NCBI GenBank assembly: GCA_965206445.1
Contig: CBDBJR010000002.1
Span: forward strand, 124,001-188,000
Length of the DNA: 64,000 nucleotides
DNA from: CBDBJR01 sp965206445
Lineage (GTDB): Bacteria; Pseudomonadota; Gammaproteobacteria; Arenicellales; Poriferihabitantaceae
Reading direction: 5' to 3'
This document shows, in pieces, positions 47,353-54,410 of the stretch. A program made the translations under genes and the position numbers. Below the pieces are notes generated by a model. The model was not told the DNA's origin and searched no databases. It saw nothing but the letters and a program-made list of their open reading frames with translations. How positions within the stretch are numbered: the first letter of the stretch is position 1; every line of letters starts with the position of its first letter.

Positions 47353-48873
47353 TTAGTTTCGCTCGCCGCTCTTAAACCGCCCTTGCACGATGCGGTCAAT
47401 CACCATCGCACAAAACAAAATTGCAAACCCCGCCAAAAGTCCCTGGCCTTTCGCCGCATATTGTAAGGCGACCAACACATCCTCCCCCAACCCTTTGGCG
47501 CCAATCAATGACGCGATGACCACCATGGACAGGCACATCAGTATCGTCTGATTAATGCCCGCCATAATGCTCGGCAGCGCCAGCGGCAATTCCACATCCC
47601 ACAACAGTTTTCGTTTTGTGCAGCCAAACGCGACCGCCGCTTCTTTCACATCTTCCGGCACTTGCCGAATACCCAGCGCGGTCAACCGGGCGACGGGCGG
47701 CAAACCGAAAATAATTGTCGCAATAATCCCCGGCGGTTTGCCGGTGCCAAAAAACGCAATAACCGGAATCAAATAAACAAACGCCGGCATCGTCTGCATA
47801 AAATCCAACACCGGGCGAATGGCGGAATAGGCGCGGTCTTTTTTTCCGCACCACACGCCGACCGGAACGCCAATCAAAATACAAAGAATCGCCGCCGCGC
47901 CCAACAACGCCACGGTAACCATGCTTTTTTCCCAAAATCCGAGAACACCCAAATAGGAAAGCGCCGCCGCGGTAAAGATGGCGACGCGCGCGCCGGCAAT
48001 GCGCCACGAAACGGCGACAATCACCAAAAACGTCGTGGGCCATGGCGTCCCCGCCAAAATGAGTTCCAAGCCGTCCAATAAAAAACGAATGCCGGCCGTC
48101 AACCCGTTAAAAAATCCCGCGCCTTTGTCGGCAATCGTGTCAAAACCGTTGTCCAGCCAGACGGCGATTTTTGCGTACGCTTCTTTGCTTTGCGGAAAGG
48201 TGGTTAAAAACGCGGCGGGATGAGACGCGGTAAAACGATAAAGAGTTGGCGGCAAAACGGCGGCGACAATAAACGTCGCAAAAGCGGCGTTGGACGCGCG
48301 AATGCCGCCGCCGATGCTTTTGTCCGTGCGCCAGCGGGCGTATTGTTGTTCGTAGGAAGTGTTCGCCAAAAAACCCTGCGCCAACCGCAACAAAACAAAC
48401 GCCGCCGCGCCAAAAATAACCAACGACAGCGAACCCGTATTCGCGGCGTGCGCGGCTTGTTCCGCCTTGTCGGACGCGCGTTGCAAGTTGGCGGCGTTGC
48501 GCATGAGATTCTCCGCGTTGTCGCTTCCGGCGGCGGCCGCGGTTTGGGCTTTTTCCAACATTTCCCCAGATTTTTCCGCCAGCCGCCGCGCCCGCTCCAT
48601 CTGCGCGCTTCCCAAATCCCCCCACAGACCGCGCCCAAACTGCACCAGCGCGAAGGTCTCCAAAAAAAGCGACAGCCAGAAAAATTCCCACAAGCCACGC
48701 CCGCCCGACCACAAAGGCCCCAACAACGCCGCCGCCGGATTAAACACAAATCGCGCCGCGTCGCTTTGAATTTTTGCGAAGACGCGCGCGTAATAATTAC
48801 CGCGCGGCCCGGCGAATTCAAGCACCAAGTCGGCGTCGGCGGAGCGTTTTGTGTCGTCGTTTTGCGCGTTCAT
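47353..48873 (-). CDS. betaine/proline-type ABC transporter permease with long N-terminal extension (ProW family)
   Basis: The inner-membrane subunit of an osmoprotectant-type ABC importer. The C-terminal ~230 residues are the transport domain: MVTVALLGAAAILCILIGVPVGV, then the EAA-like cytoplasmic loop EDVKEAAVAFGCTKRKLLW, LPLALPSIMAGINQTILM and KGLGEDVLVALQ. The 506-residue total compares with 354 in E. coli ProW. The extra N-terminal ~190 residues contain two hydrophobic segments bracketing a probable coiled coil (RARRLAEKSGEMLEKAQTAA through RASDKAEQAAHAAN). Its ATG overlaps the end of the ATPase gene by 4 bp (ATGA), so the two are translationally coupled. GC content is visibly lower, with more A-runs, than flanking genes. 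Confidence 0.85.
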   Translation of the reverse strand: MNAQNDDTKRSADADLVLEFAGPRGNYYARVFAKIQSDAARFVFNPAAALLGPLWSGGRGLWEFFWLSLFLETFALVQFGRGLWGDLGSAQMERARRLAEKSGEMLEKAQTAAAAGSDNAENLMRNAANLQRASDKAEQAAHAANTGSLSLVIFGAAAFVLLRLAQGFLANTSYEQQYARWRTDKSIGGGIRASNAAFATFIVAAVLPPTLYRFTASHPAAFLTTFPQSKEAYAKIAVWLDNGFDTIADKGAGFFNGLTAGIRFLLDGLELILAGTPWPTTFLVIVAVSWRIAGARVAIFTAAALSYLGVLGFWEKSMVTVALLGAAAILCILIGVPVGVWCGKKDRAYSAIRPVLDFMQTMPAFVYLIPVIAFFGTGKPPGIIATIIFGLPPVARLTALGIRQVPEDVKEAAVAFGCTKRKLLWDVELPLALPSIMAGINQTILMCLSMVVIASLIGAKGLGEDVLVALQYAAKGQGLLAGFAILFCAMVIDRIVQGRFKSGERN

Positions 48874-49937
48874 TCCGCCTCCGTTTTCATAAAGCGCAAT
48901 AAAATATCCCCGTTAATAACGCCGACATCGCGTCCGGAATCGGTGACAATCACCGGCGAGTCGCGCAGGTGAATCAACCCAATCAGTTCGCTTAAATTCA
49001 TCCCGCCATCAACGCGCGGGGCGTCCGCGGGAACGCCGTCGCGCCATTCTTCAATGGCGCACATCACGGTGCGGGCGCGGGCGATTTTCAGTTTGGATAT
49101 GTCGCGCACAAACTCCGCGACATACTCGTCTTGCGGATTCATAATAATGTCTTCCGGCGCGCCGATTTGCACAACACGCCCGTCTTTCATAATCGCAATT
49201 CGGTCCCCCAAATGCGCCGCCTCCTCCAAATCGTGCGTGATAAAGACGGTCGTTTTTTTCAGGCGGCGGGAAATATCCAAAAACAACCCCTGCAACTGCC
49301 TGCGAATGAGCGGGTCCAGCGCGCTAAACGGCTCGTCCATTAACAAAAGTTCGGGGTCGGACGCCAAGGCGCGCGCCAAACCGACGCGTTGTCGCATACC
49401 GCCGGACAACTCATGCGGCATGCGGTCCTCAAACCCGTCCAAATTAACCATGGACAGCGCGTTTTGTGCGATTTTTCGCCGCCGCGCTTTTGATTCCCCC
49501 TGCACTTCCAGCGGAAACCCGACGTTCTCGCGCACGGGACGATGCGGAAACAACGCCATATGCTGAAACACCATGCCAATCCGGCGGGCGCGCAAGTCGC
49601 GCAATTCGTTGTTGGAAATTTCCATGATATTGCGCCCGAGGATAATCACTTCACCGGCGGTCGGTTCTAACAGCCGGTTTAAGTGGCGCACCAAAGTGGA
49701 CTTGCCGCTGCCGGAAAGCCCCATCACGCAAAATATCTCGCCGGGAAAAATTTCCAGCGAAACATCCGCCATGCCTAAAATACAATTAAACTGGGCGAGC
49801 AGTTCGGTTTTTCCGTATCCGGAATTTTTCGCCGCCGCCAGCGCCTCGCCGTTGGCGTCGCCGAATATCTTCCAGACATTGCGAAGGACGACGGCACTTT
49901 CAGAACCGGATGAGGCAGGCGTTTTCATCCCGTCCAT
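48870..49937 (-). CDS. betaine/proline-type ABC transporter ATP-binding protein (ProV family)
   Basis: The ATPase that powers the importer. The N-terminal region FGDANGEALAAAKNSG precedes the nucleotide domain, as in ProV. Walker A GLSGSGKST is at residues 73-81, the Q-loop is in VFQHMALFPHRPV, the signature is LSGGMRQRVGLARALA, and Walker B with D-loop is LLLMDEPFSALD, followed by the switch histidine in FITHDLEEA. The C-terminal ~70 residues end with DSPVIVTDSGRDVGVINGD, which looks like a single CBS-type half; E. coli ProV (400 residues) has a pair that senses ionic strength, so osmotic gating may be reduced. It begins 40 bp after the binding-protein gene. Confidence 0.9.
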   Translation of the reverse strand: MDGMKTPASSGSESAVVLRNVWKIFGDANGEALAAAKNSGYGKTELLAQFNCILGMADVSLEIFPGEIFCVMGLSGSGKSTLVRHLNRLLEPTAGEVIILGRNIMEISNNELRDLRARRIGMVFQHMALFPHRPVRENVGFPLEVQGESKARRRKIAQNALSMVNLDGFEDRMPHELSGGMRQRVGLARALASDPELLLMDEPFSALDPLIRRQLQGLFLDISRRLKKTTVFITHDLEEAAHLGDRIAIMKDGRVVQIGAPEDIIMNPQDEYVAEFVRDISKLKIARARTVMCAIEEWRDGVPADAPRVDGGMNLSELIGLIHLRDSPVIVTDSGRDVGVINGDILLRFMKTEAE

Positions 49938-49977
49938 CAGTCAAGCGCCGCCCCCGTCGCCGGCAAATCCGTATAAG

Positions 49978-50934
49978 TTAGTTGCCGAGCCAGGATTCCA
50001 CGCGCGCGCTGTTATTCGCCGCCCATTCCCTCGCCACTTCCAGCGGGTCCCGTCCCTTTTCGTCCACTTCATACATCATCGCCGACACCGCATCGGCGTC
50101 CAACTTGATGTTGGAGAGAAAAACCGCCGCGTCGGGATGCGTTTCTTCCAGCGATTTTGCAAAATGAATGTTGAGGTCGGTCGGCGGATACGCCATTTCC
50201 ACATTGGATTTTTCCAGCCAATCCGGGTCTTCTTGTTGCGTAACGACTTTCCACCCCGCCTTGTTATACGGCGGCTCTTCTAAAACCACCAAATCATAAA
50301 GCGTGAACATGGAGTGCGGCGTATAGCAATAAAACACATAAGGTTTTTCCTGCTTGACGGCTTCGGCCAGCGCGGCATTGCCCAGCGATTCGTCCACTTC
50401 CAACAACTCAAAGGTGTCCGCATAGCCGTAACTTTTGGCGCGAATCTTCCCGATTTCCGTGGACGCCCAGCCCTTCGGCCCTATCCACATCTCGCCCAAC
50501 CCGTCGCCGTTCGTGTCAAACAACGCCGCGTTGTCGGGGTCGGTCAGATCATAAATGGACTTGATGCCGTATTTGTCCGACGTGTATTTTGTCACGCACA
50601 TCGCCTGCACGGACGCCACTGAATTCGGATTCATGGCGACCGCGCCCTTTTGGTTGACATATTGGTCGTGCAGATTTTGCTGGTTGGGCAGCCACACTTC
50701 CGGGTGGACATGCATGGAACCGCGCTCCATCGCCTCGAAAATAACCGAGTTGTTGCCGGTCTGCGTTTCCACCTCCAGCCCAAGATTGTCTTCCAATAAA
50801 ACCTTGAGCAGTTGCCCGGTAACTTGCACCGACGTCCAGTTGGGAACGCCAACGACAATGTCGGCGGCGCGCGCCGACACGGCGACAGCCAGCATCGTCG
50901 CGCATAAGATAAGAGTTTTTTTAGTGTGTTTCAT
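49978..50934 (-). CDS. periplasmic betaine-type substrate-binding protein (ProX/OpuAC family)
   Basis: The solute receptor of the importer. The ATG at 50934 is preceded by AAGGAG and gives a clear signal peptide, MKHTKKTLILCATMLAVAVS ending ARA; the frame continues upstream to 51090 but that part is not signal-like. The 318-residue product shows OpuAC features: DIVVGVPNWTSVQV, GNNSVIFEAMERGSMHVHPE, WLPNQQNLHDQY, WIGPKGWAS and YCYTPHSMFTLYDLV. Aromatic residues in these segments usually build the cage for a quaternary amine. The gene context (amidinotransferase and ureohydrolase) leaves open a guanidino ligand such as a methylated arginine or an arginine derivative. Confidence 0.88.
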   Translation of the reverse strand: MKHTKKTLILCATMLAVAVSARAADIVVGVPNWTSVQVTGQLLKVLLEDNLGLEVETQTGNNSVIFEAMERGSMHVHPEVWLPNQQNLHDQYVNQKGAVAMNPNSVASVQAMCVTKYTSDKYGIKSIYDLTDPDNAALFDTNGDGLGEMWIGPKGWASTEIGKIRAKSYGYADTFELLEVDESLGNAALAEAVKQEKPYVFYCYTPHSMFTLYDLVVLEEPPYNKAGWKVVTQQEDPDWLEKSNVEMAYPPTDLNIHFAKSLEETHPDAAVFLSNIKLDADAVSAMMYEVDEKGRDPLEVAREWAANNSARVESWLGN

Positions 50935-50968
50935 GATTTTCTCCTTGGAAATATGAAGTGAATAAAAA

Positions 50969-51856
50969 TTATGCGGGGTCGCGGCGCAACGCCTGACACA
51001 GGCAATGCACGCCGCCGCCGCCAAGCGTAAACATGGACATGTCGGGTTCGAACACCTCCATCCCCTGCGCGCGCAACTGAGCATTAACATCCGACTCGCC
51101 TTTCATGGACAACACGCGCCCGTCGCCGAGAGACACCAAATTGACGCCCAAATCCTTCGCATGCCGATAAGGAACATCAATCAATTGAAACTTCCGCGCG
51201 CGCAACCAGTCCAACACCCAATTTTCCAGCACATCCTCGCAAGCCACCGCAAGTTTGGGCGCGGCGGGAACCAACAGCGCGTCCAAATGGACAAAATCGG
51301 ACGGAATCGGCACAATTTCCGCCTCCCACCCCTGTCCGCGAAACCACTCCGCGACTTGTTGCGCGCCTTCGCGCTCGCTGCGCGTCCCGCCATATCCAAC
51401 CAATGCGGCGCCGGGTTCAACGATGACCAAATCGCCGCCTTCAAAATATCCGGCGGTGGCAAAATGCCAAATGGGTATGCCGGCGCGCTGATAAAAATCG
51501 ACCGCCGTCGCATAATCGGCGCGGCGGCATTTGAGTTGCATATGGGAAATAATAGGCCCCCACGGCGTCATCACGCTGGAATCGCGGGCAAAGAAATTGC
51601 GGTGCAAAACCTCGTCCGCGTCCAAAAAATGACAAGCAACCCCGGCGGATTCATAAATGGCGACCATTTCTTTATGTTGCGCCATGGCAAGCGCATGGTC
51701 AAATTTGACGCCGGTTTTTTCGGCGTTTTCCATCGTGCGCCGGATTATCGGCCCCGCCTCCACCCACCGATAATAATCGGGGCGTCCGAGCAGAACGTCG
51801 CGCAACATTCCGTATTCGGAATCCACGCCACATTCAATAGAGCCGGAATTCGGCAT
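50969..51856 (-). CDS. amidinotransferase / dimethylargininase-family enzyme
   Basis: A guanidine-modifying enzyme that attacks the guanidino carbon through a cysteine; members include arginine deiminase, dimethylarginine dimethylaminohydrolase and amidinotransferases. In 295 residues I see FARDSSVMTPWG (89-100), FEGGD (138-142), GYGGTRSE (154-161), the catalytic-type His in FVHLD (His190) and the catalytic-type Cys in GGGVHCLCQAL (Cys285). The spacing fits the superfamily, but I cannot tell hydrolase from transferase. The ATG has a good ribosome-binding site (AGGAGA, ten bases upstream). It is the first gene of a leftward operon with the ABC importer and the broken ureohydrolase, which suggests uptake and stepwise breakdown of a guanidino compound. 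Confidence 0.8.
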   Translation of the reverse strand: MPNSGSIECGVDSEYGMLRDVLLGRPDYYRWVEAGPIIRRTMENAEKTGVKFDHALAMAQHKEMVAIYESAGVACHFLDADEVLHRNFFARDSSVMTPWGPIISHMQLKCRRADYATAVDFYQRAGIPIWHFATAGYFEGGDLVIVEPGAALVGYGGTRSEREGAQQVAEWFRGQGWEAEIVPIPSDFVHLDALLVPAAPKLAVACEDVLENWVLDWLRARKFQLIDVPYRHAKDLGVNLVSLGDGRVLSMKGESDVNAQLRAQGMEVFEPDMSMFTLGGGGVHCLCQALRRDPA

Positions 51857-51931
51857 GCCAATATCATCTCCTATTTTGCGATTTTAGTGTAGCATATCAT
51901 TCGCCAATTATTAGAAAAATCGCGGGGGAAA

Positions 51932-51952
51932 TAATTTTTGTGGTAAAAATTA
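51932..51952. promoter_or_regulatory. inverted repeat upstream of the amidinotransferase operon
   Basis: Perfect 8-bp arms TAATTTTT and AAAAATTA surround GTGGT. It lies about 76 bp upstream of the operon's first start codon in AT-rich DNA, in the right place for an operator. It is also within five bases of where the sequence changes to adhesin-like coding DNA (about 51957), so it might mark the end of the inserted segment. Confidence 0.35.
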
Positions 51953-51956
51953 CACA

Positions 51957-52248
51957 GGGGCGTCGCCACCCGCCCGACCCCGACCAGTGTGACCTTTGAC
52001 GTCGCCGTTGAGGTGGTGCCGCTGGTGGACAGCCTGACGATTACCAGTACCGGCCCCTATGCCATCGGTGAGGCGATTGATGTGACCGTGACCTTCAGCG
52101 AGACGGTCACAGTGGACGACACCGGCGGCACCCCGCAGATAACCCTGATAGTGGGCACGAACAGCCCCGAGGCGACCTACACCAGCGGTACCGCCAGCGC
52201 CAACCTGGTGTTCCGCTACACCGTGCTGTCGAGTGATCCGGACGGGGC
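51957..52248 (+). pseudogene. adhesin Ig-like module fragment
   Basis: About 97 codons, in frame without stops, encode an Ig-like module: SLTITSTGPYAIGEAIDVTV, then TFSETVTVDD, TPQITLIVGTN and LVFRYTVLSSDPDGA. It is homologous to, but clearly different from, the two SEAVTV modules at 4471-5205 of the giant gene. It begins where AT-rich upstream DNA ends and stops at 52248, where GMC sequence begins. It has no start or stop of its own, so it is a scrap of another large adhesin gene. Because the frame is kept, the ORF 51989-53701 encodes a chimera of this fragment and a truncated GMC enzyme. Confidence 0.7.
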
Positions 52249-53701
52249 TGCGAGCGAGGTGGAGCCGCACTGCGACCGGCGCACCATCGAGCTGCCGCGC
52301 GGCAAGGTGATCGGCGGTTCGTCCTCGATCAACTCGATGGTGTATATGCGCGGCCATCCGGCGGACTATGATCAATGGGCGGATGAATTTGCGCTGCCCG
52401 CGTGGCGCTTCGCGCGTTGCCTGCCATATTTCAAGCGCTGCGAGTCGTCCGACCGGGGCGAAAATCAGTGGCGCGGCGGCAGCGGCCCGCTCGGGGTCAC
52501 CCGCGGACGCCTGCAAAACCCGCTGTTTGATGCGCTGATGCAGGCCGGGCTGCAATCCGGTCAGGGCAACTCGGACGACCTGAACGGCTATCGGCCGGAG
52601 GGGGTGGCGCGGCTGGATAGCACTACCCGCAATGGTCGGCGCAGCAGCGCCGCGGTTGCCCACCTGAAACCGGCGCTCCGGCGGCCCAATCTGTCGCTGC
52701 AAACCAACGCACTGGTCGAGCGCATTGTGTTCGAGCGCGGACGGGCGGTCGGGGTGCGCTATCAGTGTCGCGGCGCCAGTCGGACGGTGCGCGCCGGGCG
52801 GGCGGTGATTGTGGCCTGCGGGGCGATCAAATCGCCGCAGTTGCTGATGTTGTCGGGTATCGGGCCGGCCGGGCAGTTGCGCCGGCATGGCCTCCCGCTG
52901 CAATTGGATTTGCCCGGGGTCGGGCAGAATTTGCAGGATCATCTGTCGATCGATACGGCATTTCATTGTCGCCGCCCGGTGACGCTGGATTATCTCGCCC
53001 GCCCGCTGCACCAATTGCGGGTCGGCGCGCGCTGGCTGCTCAGACGGGATGGCGTGGCGGCCTCGAATATCTGGGAGATGGGCGGCCTGGTCTACGGCAA
53101 TCGGCAGCATACCCGCCCGAATCTGCAATACCATTTCGCGCCGGTGTACCATGTGTATCAGGGCCGGCGCATACGGCTGTTTCAGGGGTATCAGCTCACT
53201 GTCGATCAACTCCGGCCGCACAGCCGCGGACAGGTTGAGCTGCGCTCCAATCACCCGGCCGACCGGCCGCTGGCGCGGTTTAACTATCTGTCAGCGCCCG
53301 CCGATGTGCAGGAATTGATCGAGGCGCATGCGGCCATGCAGACGCTGCTGACCCAGCCGGCGTTCGATGAATTTCGCGGTGCGCGCATTCATCCGGCTCC
53401 CGAGGTCGGCTCGCGCAGCGAGGTTGAGGCCTATGTGCGGGCGTCGGCGTCTACCGATTTTCACCCCTGCGGCACCTGCCGCATGGGCTCGGATGCCGCT
53501 GCGGTGGTGGATGAACAGCTGCGGGTGCACGGCGTGGACGGCCTGTATGTGGTCGATGCGTCGGTGATGCCGAACATTGTCAGCGGCAATCTCAACGCGC
53601 CGACCCAGATGATCGCCGAGCGCGCCGCCGACTTTATCCTCGGACAGCCGCCACTGCCGCCGCAGCAGGCGGAATTTCACTTTCAAGCGCCGGCGCAGTA
53701 G
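52249..53701 (+). pseudogene. GMC oxidoreductase, 5'-truncated second copy
   Basis: This copy starts at the residues ASEVEPHCDRRTIE and so lacks the first ~66 residues, including the FAD-binding GAGSAG loop. The remaining ~483 residues match the intact gene except for three visible changes (His to Arg, Thr to Ala, Gln to Pro). The catalytic-type His and Asn are kept. Without the Rossmann nucleotide loop it should not bind FAD, so it is non-functional as an oxidase. Of fifteen base differences I count in the coding part, twelve are synonymous. Confidence 0.85.
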
Positions 53702-54410
53702 GCGCCCGGCGCGGTCGGGTCAGCGCTGGTCGGGCGGTTCTGGCGCGTCGGTGTCGCCTGGGTCGGCCGACCAGGCACGCCAGCCGTTGAGCAGTGGAAA
53801 ATACAACCCCAGGCGGATTTGGCTGAGCGGGCGCTGCTCCAGTGCGGCGACGGCACGGGCATACTGCGCCATTTTTTCGGCGTAGCGCTGCTGCTCACGG
53901 TCGAGAAACTGCGCCGTATCCTTGCCGTCGTGGCGGCTGAATTTGAAATCGATAATCCAGCATTGCTGCTGTTGATCGATGAAGCTGCGGTCGATGACCA
54001 GATGGACAACCCGGCCGGCGAGTACCGCCGTGATCGGCCATTCGGTTTTAATCCGCTGCTGCGCGGGGGAGAAAATCCATTCGGCGCGCGCATCCTGCCG
54101 GGTGTTTGCCAGCGCCGTTTGCAGCTGTTCGAGCGCCCGGGTACGCTGCTGCGCCTCCAGGCCGCTCAGTTGGCCGGCCCAGGCGTGTTGGCGCCGGGCG
54201 TCGATCGGCTGGCTGCGCCAGTGCGTCCAGCCGACGGCATCGATCTGTTGGAACTCGGTATGCAGCAGGGTGCCAACCCGGCGGGCGGCTTCGCCGGCCC
54301 AGGAAAACTCGACCCGCTCGTCAATCGCCGTTCGGCCCGGTTGCCATGCCAGCGCCGACGGCAGCGCCGGCGGCTGCCAGTGCAGCGGCAGCCGGGGAAT
54401 GGTGAGCGGC
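52249..54410. repeat. direct repeat, right copy (GMC / addA junction)
   Basis: 2,162 bp matching 44789-46938 at a constant offset of 7,460, becoming 7,472 after the 12-bp gap. Here the left edge is the artificial one (GMC cut, adhesin scrap attached), while the right edge continues into the complete addA gene. Left-copy GMC side plus right-copy addA side therefore reconstructs one uninterrupted ancestral locus. Confidence 0.9.

Noticed and set aside
44789..54410. Composite transposon or integrative element bounded by the direct repeats
   Set aside because: No transposase, integrase, inverted termini or short target duplication is visible, and the repeats consist of parts of ordinary genes.
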